From positions 2,108,001-2,172,000 of the forward strand of contig NZ_CP094469.1 in the NCBI RefSeq assembly GCF_023347295.1: a stretch of DNA of 64,000 nt, written 5' to 3'. Position 1 is the stretch's first letter; every line of letters starts with the position of its first letter. Below, piece after piece: positions 8,798-16,450 of this stretch. The DNA is from Faecalibacterium sp. I3-3-33. Lineage in GTDB: Bacteria; Bacillota; Clostridia; Oscillospirales; Ruminococcaceae. The translations under genes and the position numbers were made by a program. The notes beneath the pieces are model-generated. The model saw only the letters and a list, made by a program, of their open reading frames with translations. It had not been told where the DNA came from and searched no databases.

Positions 8798-10483
8798 ATG
8801 GAAGAAAAAGTAAAACAGCAGTATGACCGCTGGCTTTCCCAGCCCGGGATGCCTGCCGACCTTGCCGATGAACTGAACAGCATTGCAGGCAACGAGGATT
8901 CCATCACCGACCGCTTTTACCGGGAGCTGGAATTCGGCACCGGCGGTCTGCGGGGTGTCATCGGCGCAGGCACCAACCGGATGAACGTCTACAACATCCG
9001 CAAGGCAACCCAGGGGCTTGCCAACTACCTGAACGCCTCCGACCTGCCCAAGAAGGTGGCCATCGGCTACGACAGCCGCATCAAGAGCGACGTGTTCGCA
9101 AAAGAAACGGCGGCAGTTCTGGCTGCTAACGGCATCAAGGCGTACATCTACCCCCGTCTGGAGCCCACCCCGGCACTGAGCTGGGCGGTGCGGTACTACG
9201 GCTGCGGTGCAGGTGTGTGCGTCACCGCCAGCCACAACCCCGCCAAGTACAACGGCTACAAGGTCTACGGCGCAGACGGCTGCCAGATCACCCTTGAGGT
9301 GGCAGCAAAGATCCTTGCCGCCATTGAAGCAGTAGACTGCTTTGCCGTACAGCCTGCGGACTTTGACGCAGCCCTTGCCGAGGGCAAGATCGAATACAGC
9401 AGCGAGAAATGTCTGGACGACTTTGTGGATGCCGTCTACGCCCAGCGGGTCGGTGATGGTGCAGGCACCGCCGACCTGAAGCTGGTGTACACTCCGCTGA
9501 ACGGCTCCGGTCTGGAATGCGTGAAAAAGCTGCTGGCAAAGCTGGGCGTCACCCATGTGACCGTGGTGCCGGAGCAGGAAAAGCCGGACGGCAACTTCCC
9601 CACCTGCCCCTACCCGAACCCGGAGATCCGGGAAGCCATGCAGAAGGGTCTGGAGCTGTGCGACAAAGTGCACCCGGATCTTTTGCTGGGCACCGACCCG
9701 GATTGTGACCGCTGCGGCACCGCCGTGCCCGACGGCAAGGGCGGCTACCGGCTCATCACCGGCAACGAGATGGGCATCATCCTGCTGGACTACATCTGCC
9801 GCACCCGCAAGGCACTGGGCACCATGCCGGAGCATCCGGTGGCTGTGACCACCATCGTCTCCACCGATATGGCCACCCCGGTGGCGGCAAAGTACGGCGT
9901 GGAGCTGCGCCGCACCCTGACCGGCTTCAAGTTCATCGGCGAGCAGATCGGTCTGCTGGAAGCCGCAGGTGAAGCCGACCGCTACATCTTTGGCTTTGAG
10001 GAGAGCTACGGCTACCTGTCCGGTGCCCACGTCCGGGACAAGGACGCCGTCAACGCTACCCTGCTGGTGTGCGAAGCCGCTGCATGGTACGCAAAGCAGG
10101 GCATGACCCTGCTGGATGCCATCAATAAGCTGTACGCCGAGTTTGGCTGCTACCGCAACGCCCTGCACAGCTTCGCTTTTGAGGGCGAAAGCGGAATGCA
10201 CACCATGGATGCCATCATGAAGCAGCTGCGCCAGACTCCGCCCACCGCTATCGGCGGCATGGCCGTGGAAAGCGTAGTGGACTACAACACCGCCGGCACC
10301 GGACTGCCCAAGGCAAACGTGCTGGAGTTCCGTCTGGCGGGCGGTGCCAAGCTGATGGTGCGCCCCTCCGGCACTGAGCCGAAGATCAAGGTGTATCTCT
10401 CTGCCGTTGCCACCACCGAAGAAGCAGCCGATGCCATCAATGACACCCTTGGCAAAGCTGCCGCTGCCCTGTTGAAAGCATAA
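8798..10483 (+). CDS. Phosphohexomutase (phosphoglucomutase/phosphomannomutase)
   Basis: 561 aa alpha-D-phosphohexomutase. The catalytic phosphoserine loop is VTASHNPAKYNGYK, the metal loop GTDPDCDRCG, the sugar-binding loop FGFEESYGYL, and the C-terminal phosphate clamp VRPSGTEPKIKVYL. This long form is the common PgcA-type mutase of Firmicutes. In this operon it would convert mannose-1-phosphate to mannose-6-phosphate, and may also act on glucose-1-phosphate; the sequence does not decide between the two sugars. A terminator follows at 10498. Confidence 0.93.
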   Translation: MEEKVKQQYDRWLSQPGMPADLADELNSIAGNEDSITDRFYRELEFGTGGLRGVIGAGTNRMNVYNIRKATQGLANYLNASDLPKKVAIGYDSRIKSDVFAKETAAVLAANGIKAYIYPRLEPTPALSWAVRYYGCGAGVCVTASHNPAKYNGYKVYGADGCQITLEVAAKILAAIEAVDCFAVQPADFDAALAEGKIEYSSEKCLDDFVDAVYAQRVGDGAGTADLKLVYTPLNGSGLECVKKLLAKLGVTHVTVVPEQEKPDGNFPTCPYPNPEIREAMQKGLELCDKVHPDLLLGTDPDCDRCGTAVPDGKGGYRLITGNEMGIILLDYICRTRKALGTMPEHPVAVTTIVSTDMATPVAAKYGVELRRTLTGFKFIGEQIGLLEAAGEADRYIFGFEESYGYLSGAHVRDKDAVNATLLVCEAAAWYAKQGMTLLDAINKLYAEFGCYRNALHSFAFEGESGMHTMDAIMKQLRQTPPTAIGGMAVESVVDYNTAGTGLPKANVLEFRLAGGAKLMVRPSGTEPKIKVYLSAVATTEEAADAINDTLGKAAAALLKA

Positions 10484-10497
10484 TCCCCTGCAAACTG

Positions 10498-10539
10498 GCT
10501 GCCTCGTTCCTGCCGAAAAATGGACGGGGCAGCTTTTTT
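10498..10539 (+). terminator. Rho-independent terminator after the phosphohexomutase gene
   Basis: GCTGCCTCGT (10498-10507) pairs with ACGGGGCAGC (10524-10533), 10 bp with one G-T wobble, followed by TTTTTT. Confidence 0.85.
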
Positions 10540-10603
10540 GCACCCTTTTTTCGGAAAAATCGCCTTTTTGTGTTCAATTTCAGGCATATCGGAGGTATAT
10601 AAA

Positions 10604-11518
10604 ATGAAAACGATTCAACTTACTCCCAGCTGCAAAGACTACCTCTGGGGCGGCGAAAAGCTGCGCACCGAGTACGGCATCCAGAGCGAATCACACCCCC
10701 TGAGCGAGGCGTGGATGCTGTCCTGCCACCCGGACGGCCCCAGCTACCTGCCGGACGGCTCCACCTTCCAGCAGTACATCAACACGCATCCCGGCTGCCT
10801 TGGCACCCACTGCGAAAAGTTCAGCGAGTTCCCCGTTCTGGCAAAGCTCATTGATGCCAAAAAAGACCTGTCCATTCAGGTGCACCCCTCCAATGAATAC
10901 GCTTTGGAGCACGAGCACCAGTACGGCAAGACCGAGATGTGGTATGTGCTGGAAGCAGAGCCGGGTGCCTCCCTCTACTACGGCTTCACCCATGAGATCA
11001 GCAAGGAGGAGTTTGAACGCCGCATTCAGGATAACACTCTGACCGACGTGCTGAACGCTGTGCCGGTGCACAAGGGAGACTGCTTCTTCATCCCCTCCGG
11101 CACGCTGCACGCCATCCGAAAGGGCATCGTGGTGGCAGAGATCCAGCAGAACTCCAACGTCACCTACCGCATCTACGACTACGGCCGTCTGGGCGCAGAT
11201 GGCAAACCCCGGCAGCTGCACATCCCGCAGGCGCTGGATGTTACCCTCCGGGAGCCGCCGAAAGCGCAGGACTTCCACGGTCATCTGGCGCAGTGTGATT
11301 ACTTCACGGTAGATGCCGTAGAGGGTGGCTTTGAGGATGTCTGCGACGAGACCTCCTTCACCTCTCTGCTGGTACTGGAAGGCAAGGGCACCCTGACCGA
11401 GACCGCCACCGGCGAAAGCCTGCCCATCCGCAAGGGCGAGAGTTTATTTGTCCCCGCAGGCACGGGGGCGTATACTGTAAGCGGCACAGACCTCAAGTGC
11501 CTGCGTACCCGGGTGTAA
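10604..11518 (+). CDS. manA: Mannose-6-phosphate isomerase, class I
   Basis: 305 aa from ATG 10604, supported by GGAGGT at 10591-10596; the upstream in-frame extension has no ribosome site. The zinc-cupin motifs are present: LSIQVHPSNEYALEHE, KTEMWYVLEAEPGA and a GTLHAI loop. The enzyme interconverts mannose-6-phosphate and fructose-6-phosphate, completing the route from manno-oligosaccharides into glycolysis. It lies behind the terminator at 10498, so it probably has some independent expression although no clear promoter is visible in the 64-bp gap. Confidence 0.94.
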   Translation: MKTIQLTPSCKDYLWGGEKLRTEYGIQSESHPLSEAWMLSCHPDGPSYLPDGSTFQQYINTHPGCLGTHCEKFSEFPVLAKLIDAKKDLSIQVHPSNEYALEHEHQYGKTEMWYVLEAEPGASLYYGFTHEISKEEFERRIQDNTLTDVLNAVPVHKGDCFFIPSGTLHAIRKGIVVAEIQQNSNVTYRIYDYGRLGADGKPRQLHIPQALDVTLREPPKAQDFHGHLAQCDYFTVDAVEGGFEDVCDETSFTSLLVLEGKGTLTETATGESLPIRKGESLFVPAGTGAYTVSGTDLKCLRTRV

Positions 11519-11530
11519 ATAAAGCATGAA

Positions 11531-11565
11531 AAATTCCCGGGCAGTCTGCCGCTGCCCGGGAATTT
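11531..11565. terminator. Strong hairpin terminator after manA
   Basis: AAATTCCCGGGCAG (11531-11544) and CTGCCCGGGAATTT (11552-11565) form a perfect 14-bp stem with a 7-nt loop. An extended -10 (TGCTATGAT, 11567-11575) for the next gene begins immediately after it. Confidence 0.8.
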
Positions 11566-11610
11566 GTGCTATGATAGATGCAGAAAAGCAGACGAAAAGA
11601 GGACACAGCC

Positions 11611-12282
11611 ATGGCATCCTACCGCTACGAACGGGACATCAAACCCGAAGACCTGATCCAAGAAACGCCCCCTCCCCTGACCCCGGCGCAGCAGCGTGCC
11701 AACTGGTGGCACTACCACTGGTATTATGTGGTGCTGATCGCTGCTGCCCTGCTGGCGGTGGGGTATTTTGTGTGGAGCCGCATCACACAGGTAAAACCGG
11801 ATTACACGGTAGCCGTCGTGGGCCGCATGGACCCAGATGCAGCGTTTTTGTCCGAGCTGGAAACGAAGCTGGAAGCTGTGGCCGATGATGTGAACGGGGA
11901 CGGAAAAATCAAGGTCAACGTCAAAAGCATCTGGCTTGCACTGGGTTACGACAGACAGGACACCTCCCTGCGCAAGCTGATGGAGTCCAGCGAGGACAAA
12001 CTCAACTCAGACTTTTACCTGTGTGAAAGCATAATCTTCATCGTGGATGACCCGGCAGCGATGGAGCAGAAATACGGCTGCTTCCGTCGGCTGGACGGCA
12101 CCGACCCGCAGGAGGGCGACCGGGTAAGCGTTGCCGACTTTGCCGTTCCGCTGGAGGACACCGCCCTTGCCGGAACGCAGAGTGAAAGCGGCGCAGAATG
12201 GTATGTGGCACGACGTCTGAGTGAAGGCGTGGACGCGGATATGCTTGCCGTAGGGAATGCGCTGTGGGAAAGGCTCATGTGA
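11611..12282 (+). CDS. Membrane-anchored protein of unknown function
   Basis: 223 aa from ATG 11611. The first 40 residues are polar with a PPP run and WWHYHWYY, followed by one hydrophobic segment (about residues 38-60, VVLIAAALLAVGYFVWS). The rest is an extracytoplasmic domain beginning DYTVAVVGRMDPDAAF, which looks like a small alpha/beta domain. It contains an NGDGKIKVN stretch that could be a calcium-type loop. I do not recognise a family. It is a single-gene unit between the manA terminator and a repeat-rich region. Confidence 0.7.
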   Translation: MASYRYERDIKPEDLIQETPPPLTPAQQRANWWHYHWYYVVLIAAALLAVGYFVWSRITQVKPDYTVAVVGRMDPDAAFLSELETKLEAVADDVNGDGKIKVNVKSIWLALGYDRQDTSLRKLMESSEDKLNSDFYLCESIIFIVDDPAAMEQKYGCFRRLDGTDPQEGDRVSVADFAVPLEDTALAGTQSESGAEWYVARRLSEGVDADMLAVGNALWERLM

Positions 12283-12318
12283 TTTTGAAGGTCGGCAATT
12301 GATTTGCTGAATTCATGG

Positions 12319-12700
12319 AAAGTCTTACTTCTACCACTTTATCGCAATAAATTTTGCAAAATCATCTTGACGCACCCATGCTCCCATGATACCCTTTATT
12401 CCAAATCCTGCTGGCAAAAGTGGTTGGTTATCACCGTGAGACCCACCACTTCCGTGAGGAAAAGTCCACGAAAGAACTTACCGCCCCGCAACACACCCGA
12501 TTCATTTTGCCGCCGATTCACCCGACAAAATCCATCGCTGCGCTGCATGGGCGGTATTTTTCTTTTATAGGTAACGCACCTTGAAAATTTCATGAGTCGA
12601 TCGGACGTGATACCGACTTTTCGTCAACGCCGCTGCACAAACAGGGGTAGGAACTTCGTTCGGAGCAAACGGTGATCAACATACACGAGCAGCGGAACTC
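12319..12700 (+). repeat. Intergenic repeat copy A (related to 21949 and 22914)
   Basis: This gene-free stretch shares a long segment with copies B and C: the ATAAATTTTGCAAAA core, ATCTTGACG at about 12364-12372, CATGATACCCTTTAT, and the arm pair ACCGCCC (12480-12486) with GGGCGGT (12549-12555) followed by ATTTTTCTTTT. Like copy C it continues through CGCCGCTGC..ACAGGGG..GGAAC. It differs from B and C at about 12405-12475, where another short dyad-rich segment replaces the common sequence. Confidence 0.75.
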
Positions 12701-12722
12701 TCTACTTATTTTTGCGCCTTAA

Positions 12723-13268
12723 CAATTCGGAAACAATTACCCAGAAACAGTTTTGAGCGCAGCGGTAGAGGGCAAGCTGCTCTCTCCTTTGATCGTGTGG
12801 AACAACACCCTTGTTGACGGACACAATCGTTATGAAATCGTTCAGGAACATCCCGAAATCTCCTTCTCCACGATGCCGCTCCCCTTTGAAAGCCGGGAAG
12901 AAGTCCTTGCATGGATTTGCAAAAACCAGTTGGGACAGCGCAATTTAACCCCGGAACAGAAAAAGTTCCTAATTGGAAAACAGTACAGTGTGGAACATCG
13001 GAAGCCCGGTGGAAACGGCAACAGCCAGCACACGACTGCTGCCAAGAAAACCGCCCCGGAGGAATCGAGCATCCGCAAGCAGATTGCAGAGCGGAACAGG
13101 CTCATCATGCAAACAACGAAAAACAGGAAGTTCCCACTGGGGAACTCCCTGTTGTACATATCGCTATTGTCTGTGGCTTTTGGCAGGGTGCGTCCGCAGG
13201 GGCGCACCCTATTTTTGTTTCATCGTGGTTGGGTGTACATCAAACCGCATCACCGCAACTCCTTATAG
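12723..13268 (+). pseudogene. ParB-like N-terminal-domain gene remnant
   Basis: The frame encodes LLSPLIVWNNTLVDGHNRYE, then ICKNQLGQRNLTPEQKKFLI, which is the ParB/sulfiredoxin-fold domain found in short phage and mobile-element ParB-like proteins. There is no good ATG or ribosome site; the first usable start is TTG at 12753 and the N-terminal strand is degraded. The C-terminal part from about residue 120 runs through a terminator-like hairpin (13185) into non-coding sequence, suggesting loss of the true stop. I treat it as a broken gene left from a mobile element similar to those at 15.6-37.5 kb. Confidence 0.65.
13185..13216 (+). terminator. Terminator-like hairpin
   Basis: AGGGTGCG (13185-13192) pairs with CGCACCCT (13203-13210), followed by ATTTTTG. 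It is probably the original terminator of the ParB-like remnant. Confidence 0.7.
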
Positions 13269-14002
13269 GTTTCTTCCGGCACCGGCTCGCACCACTCGTT
13301 AGAGGTGCCTTCGCCGGGTACTTCCACTGCCAGATGAGAGAACCAGCAATCGGATGCAGCACCGTGCCAGTGCTTGACCTCCGGGGGAATGTTCACCACA
13401 TCGCCCGGATGCAGCTCCAGCGGAGCTTTGCCCCATTCCTGATAGTAGCCCCGGCCTGCCACGCAGACAAGGATCTGCCCGCCACCCTTTGCGGCATGAT
13501 GGATGTGCCAGTTGTTCCGGCAGCCCGGCTCAAAGGTGACGTTGTAAATGCCAACCTGTGCTGTGGACAAGGGTGCCAGATAGCTTTTTCCGCTGAAATA
13601 TGGTGCAAAACCGTCGTTGGATGCACCGATGGGGAACACCATTTCACTCTGGTGCTTTGCCTTGGCATCCTCTGCAGCGTCCTCTGCCCAGACTTCCTTG
13701 GCCATACGGAAAGCCGCCCACGCCTTGGGCCAACCTACATAAAACGCTGCATGGGTCAGGATCTCTGCAATCTCACACCGGGTAATACCGTTGTTTTTCG
13801 CTGCCGTCAGGTGATACCGAAACGAGGAGTCCGTCAGTCCCTGCGCCATCAGTGCCACCACCGTCACAAGGCTGCGGTCCCGGATGGAGAGTTTATCCTC
13901 TCGACTCCACACCTGCCCGAATAGTACCTCATCGTTAAGTTCTGCAAATTTTGGTGCAAATTCGCCCAGAGCATCCCGCCCTGCTGTCTGTTTCACTGCC
14001 AT
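13250..14002 (-). CDS. Carboxymuconolactone decarboxylase-cupin fusion protein
   Basis: 250 aa. Residues 1-110 form an AhpD-like/carboxymuconolactone decarboxylase domain (SIRDRSLVTVVALMAQG, ITRCEIAEILTHAAFYVGWP). It lacks the CxxC of true AhpD. Residues 125-250 form a cupin with metal ligands in NNWHIHHAAKGGGQILV and HPGDVVNIPPEVKHWHG. Such fusions occur in Firmicutes next to flavin or NADPH oxidoreductases; the substrate is unknown. The start overlaps the stop of the upstream flavodoxin-like gene by 1 bp, so the pair is co-translated. Confidence 0.88.
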   Translation of the reverse strand: MAVKQTAGRDALGEFAPKFAELNDEVLFGQVWSREDKLSIRDRSLVTVVALMAQGLTDSSFRYHLTAAKNNGITRCEIAEILTHAAFYVGWPKAWAAFRMAKEVWAEDAAEDAKAKHQSEMVFPIGASNDGFAPYFSGKSYLAPLSTAQVGIYNVTFEPGCRNNWHIHHAAKGGGQILVCVAGRGYYQEWGKAPLELHPGDVVNIPPEVKHWHGAASDCWFSHLAVEVPGEGTSNEWCEPVPEETYKELR

Positions 14003-14541
14003 TATACGTTCCTCCCCATCTCGTAAGCCTGTGCCATTGCAGAGGTGTTTCGCACCGCACCCGGCTCGTAAACGCCACCTGCTACAAGGACTCCCTTTTC
14101 CACGGCACCTTCCACACAGTCTGCATAGCCCCGGAAGCAGGCCAGCGTAGTGTCCGCAGAGGCTTTTTCCTCGTCTGCCATGGTGGTGATGTAGTAGAAT
14201 TCCTTGCCTTTGACCTCAAGCCACCGTGCCACGGTACGGTCGATCACTGTCTTCAACTGGGCACTGATGGAGTAGAAGTATACCGGGCTTGCCAGCACAA
14301 TGACATCGGCATCGATCATCTTTTGCAGGATGTCTGCCATATCATCCTTGTGGACGCAGGCTCCACCGTGGGTGCTGCAGTAGTAGCAGCCGGAACAGGG
14401 AGCCACCTTTTTCTCAGCGACCCGGATCTTTTCTGCTTTGTGCCCGGCATCCTGCGCTCCACGCAGAAATTCGTCGCATAGAATATCAGAGTTGCCGCCC
14501 TTCCGTGGACTGCCAGACAAAATCAATACCTTCTTGCTCAT
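14002..14541 (-). CDS. Flavodoxin-like NAD(P)H-dependent oxidoreductase (FMN reductase family)
   Basis: 179 aa from ATG 14541, supported by AAGGAGG (14547-14553, minus). The N-terminal LILSGSPRKGGNSD is the FMN phosphate-binding loop, and SPVYFYSISAQLKTVIDR is the second flavin contact. A CSGCYYCSTHGGACVHKDDM segment holds several cysteines, as in iron-sulfur flavoprotein-type reductases. It is the first gene after a MerR-type promoter, suggesting induction by reactive electrophiles such as aldehydes or quinones (inference from the operator). Confidence 0.9.
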   Translation of the reverse strand: MSKKVLILSGSPRKGGNSDILCDEFLRGAQDAGHKAEKIRVAEKKVAPCSGCYYCSTHGGACVHKDDMADILQKMIDADVIVLASPVYFYSISAQLKTVIDRTVARWLEVKGKEFYYITTMADEEKASADTTLACFRGYADCVEGAVEKGVLVAGGVYEPGAVRNTSAMAQAYEMGRNV

Positions 14542-14599
14542 AGGAACCTCCTTGACAGCGGAGTGCATCCGCATTATGATGTTGATAAAGTTTGATTTT

Positions 14600-14630
14600 A
14601 TCATACAACTTAAAGCGCACTTTAAGTCAA
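14600..14630 (-). promoter_or_regulatory. MerR-type promoter with 19-bp spacer and operator dyad
   Basis: On the minus strand -35 TTGACT (14625-14630) and -10 TATGAT (14600-14605) are separated by 19 bp, the over-long spacing typical of MerR-activated promoters. Overlapping the -35 and spacer is the dyad CTTAAAG (14609-14615)-N4-CTTTAAG (14620-14626). As I recall, this matches the operator of Bacillus AdhR/NmlR-group aldehyde-responsive MerR regulators. Confidence 0.88.
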
Positions 14631-14658
14631 GGGCTTTTTGAAAAAACGGAGGTTTCAG

Positions 14659-15126
14659 ATGATCTATACCGTAGGTGAAATGGCACAAAAGCTGGGCGTA
14701 CCTGCCTCCACCCTGCGCTACTACGACAAAGAAGGGTTACTTCCCTTTGTGGAGCGTTCCTCCGGCGGTATTCGGATGTTCCGGGAAAACGACTTCGAGT
14801 GGCTGCAGGTCATCCGCTGCATGAAAAAAGCCGGAATGTCCATCAAGAATATCCGGCAGTATATTGAGCTTTCCATGCAGGGAGACGACACCATTGACAC
14901 CCGGCTGGAAATGTTCCGGCATCAGCGCGAGGTGCTCACCCAGCAGATCCAGCAGTTACAGCATACGCTGGAGACCGTGGAGTATAAATGCTGGTTCTAT
15001 GAAGCCGCCAAAGCCGCTGGGACAGTGGATGTCCCCGGTGCGATGACCGATGCGGACGTGCCGGAGCAGTTTCGTGCCATCCGACAGGAGCTGCGGGGAC
15101 AGAAGATGCCGAATATCGAAAGATAA
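14659..15126 (+). CDS. MerR family regulator, NmlR/AdhR-like
   Basis: 155 aa from ATG 14659 with ACGGAGG at 14646-14652. The N-terminus MIYTVGEMAQKLGVPASTLR and YYDKEGLLPFVERS is the MerR winged helix; residues 85-115 form the dimerisation coiled coil. The divergent promoter at 14600-14630 carries the matching operator. The only cysteines are one in the DNA-binding half (RCMKKAG) and one in EYKCWFYEAA. It probably senses an electrophile or aldehyde and activates the flavodoxin-cupin pair; the signal is inferred. Confidence 0.9.
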   Translation: MIYTVGEMAQKLGVPASTLRYYDKEGLLPFVERSSGGIRMFRENDFEWLQVIRCMKKAGMSIKNIRQYIELSMQGDDTIDTRLEMFRHQREVLTQQIQQLQHTLETVEYKCWFYEAAKAAGTVDVPGAMTDADVPEQFRAIRQELRGQKMPNIER

Positions 15127-15163
15127 GAAATGCCGTTCCAGTTGCTTTTGGAACGGCATTTCT
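15126..15163. terminator. Bidirectional terminator between convergent genes
   Basis: AGAAATGCCGTTCC (15126-15139) and GGAACGGCATTTCT (15150-15163) form a perfect 14-bp stem located exactly between the merR stop and the stop of the next, convergent gene. Confidence 0.85.
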
Positions 15164-15164
15164 C

Positions 15165-15416
15165 TTAATCTTCTGACCTATGGCTCCCGGCCACTTTCTT
15201 CAAATATTCCTTCGGATCGCCATTCAGAATCAAATCGGCATAGCCAAGCGGGTCATTATAGATGAGGTAATCCAATTCTGCCCTCTGTGCCATGGTAACG
15301 TCCAGCGCATCCTCGACCCCGGTACAGTCGATGGAGATCATCCTCCCATCCCGGAGCAGCAGCTCCACGCAGCCAGTGTCCATGTTGAATTTGCAGGCTC
15401 TTGCATCGTACTTCAT
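15165..15416 (-). CDS. Small DUF6061-like protein (copy 1, chromosomal side of att)
   Basis: 83 aa with the pattern CKFNMDTGCVELLLRDGRMI..DCTGVEDALDVTMAQRAELDYLIYNDPLGYADLIL. It is a paralogue of the two proteins at 15992 and 29074, which share the NMDT, DC.(A/G)(I/V)ED and AQRAELD(W/Y)L(L/I)YN..L.YA.L(V/I)L blocks. Function unknown. It lies just outside the leftmost att copy in the opposite orientation and is more diverged, so it may be a resident gene or the trace of an older insertion. Confidence 0.75.
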   Translation of the reverse strand: MKYDARACKFNMDTGCVELLLRDGRMISIDCTGVEDALDVTMAQRAELDYLIYNDPLGYADLILNGDPKEYLKKVAGSHRSED

Positions 15417-15536
15417 GTTTGTGTCCTTTCTGCCTTACAGCACTCTTACAGTGGTCTGTCGTGCTTTCTTATGATAAGGTCTAGGACGTTTCTCGATGGA
15501 AGCAAGGGATTCGTTCTGTTTTCCGAAGAATACAAA

Positions 15537-15576
15537 AAATCCGAACCCTTCTCCTATCGGAAAAAAGTTCGGATTT
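15537..15576 (-). terminator. Native terminator downstream of the displaced tRNA-Lys 3' end
   Basis: AAATCCGAAC (15537-15546) pairs with GTTCGGATTT (15567-15576); read leftward, a T-rich run follows. It lies next to the leftmost att copy and was probably the original end of the rRNA operon before element insertion. Confidence 0.7.
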
Positions 15577-15585
15577 TGTTGTTGT

Positions 15586-15629
15586 GGTGCACCTCCAGGG
15601 ACTCGAACCCTGGGCCCACTGATTAAGAG
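15586..15629 (-). other. att site 1: 44-bp copy of the tRNA-Lys 3' half
   Basis: Positions 15586-15629 are identical to 28761-28804 and 37511-37554, i.e. the CCA end through the anticodon loop of tRNA-Lys(CTT). The 5' half of the tRNA is absent here, so this is an attachment-site duplicate, not a gene. It marks the left end of element 1. Confidence 0.93.
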
Positions 15630-15770
15630 AAACCAACGTGCAACAATCGTCAATTTTCCAAATCACGCAGTTTCGTTGTTTTTTGCGTTTTGTCGTGATT
15701 TTATACTTTTTATCCTTTGCATTGTCTGCACACAATGTTCTGTCTTGCATCTGTTATCCAGCTATTCCGG

Positions 15771-15797
15771 TGTGCAAAAAGTGTGCAAAAATGTGCA
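15771..15797. repeat. Arm-type integrase sites, left end of element 1
   Basis: TGTGCA occurs at 15771, 15782 and 15792, i.e. with 11- and 10-bp spacing, about 140 bp inside the att core. The same motif is repeated near the other end of the element (28636-28703). Confidence 0.7.
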
Positions 15798-15991
15798 GAG
15801 CCAAAATCAACCCCTTAAAACAGGTATCGGATTTTTATGCAATGGGGTGAAAACAGGTCTGTTTCATCCGGCGAAAGGCACACTCTATATCACCAATTTA
15901 TACCACACATCAAATGTACATCAACAATTTGATTCTTGGCAGGGATATGGACAATCGAACTGACACCACCTTATATAAAAGGAGTTTTCCC

Positions 15992-16240
15992 ATGAACAAA
16001 CTGCTTTCCTGCCGCTACAACATGGACACTAACCGGGTAGAAGCCCGGTTCGCTGATGGCTCTGCCGTTGCCATCGACTGCGTCGCCATCGAGGACAAGT
16101 ACGGCAACACCCCGAAACAACGGGCAGAACTTGACTGGCTGCTGTACAACAAGCCCCTGGAGTATGCCCAGCTCGTGCTGGGAGGAGAGATGGAGCACTA
16201 TCTCTCGCTGGGATGCGACCACGGCAGGCTGGAAGATTAA
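15992..16240 (+). CDS. Small DUF6061-like protein (element 1)
   Basis: 82 aa from ATG 15992, with AAAGGAG at 15978-15984. It begins MNKLLSCRYNMDTNRVEARF and ends GGEMEHYLSLGCDHGRLED. Apart from a few substitutions it is the same as the protein at 29074 in element 2. In both elements it is the first gene inside the left att, so it belongs to the conserved backbone of this element family. No catalytic motif is visible and the function is unknown; an accessory role in excision, regulation or exclusion is possible. Confidence 0.85.
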   Translation: MNKLLSCRYNMDTNRVEARFADGSAVAIDCVAIEDKYGNTPKQRAELDWLLYNKPLEYAQLVLGGEMEHYLSLGCDHGRLED

Positions 16241-16359
16241 GTCCCTATAAAGAGAACACGGTGCCCACCGACCTATGGTTTGCCATAAGCTGGTAGCATC
16301 GCTTCTTATCCATAAGCAACTCGCTCTTTTCGGCTAACGCTTTTTTGTAAATGTTTCCC

Positions 16360-16388
16360 TTGCAGAATCTCTCCAGATTCTCTATAAT
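16360..16388 (+). promoter_or_regulatory. Promoter of the ROK regulator
   Basis: TTGCAG (16360-16365), 17 bp, TATAAT (16383-16388), then RBS TGGAGGT at 16434-16440 before ATG 16451. Confidence 0.75.
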
Positions 16389-16450
16389 AAGAAAGAGCTT
16401 TATAAATCTTCTTTCAAATGTTGAATCTGCTCTTGGAGGTGAGTGAGCCC

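Noticed and set aside
8681..10543. Long open frame (620 codons) on the minus strand opposite the phosphohexomutase gene
   Set aside because: Antisense shadow of a high-GC gene with clear catalytic motifs; the reverse reading has no recognisable domain or ribosome site.
12911..13924. 337-codon plus-strand frame across the ParB remnant and the cupin gene
   Set aside because: It crosses a terminator and runs antisense to a gene with clear family motifs.
15586..15629. tRNA-Lys-like sequence at 15.6 kb and 28.76 kb
   Set aside because: Only the 3' half is present; they are att duplicates and cannot form a tRNA.
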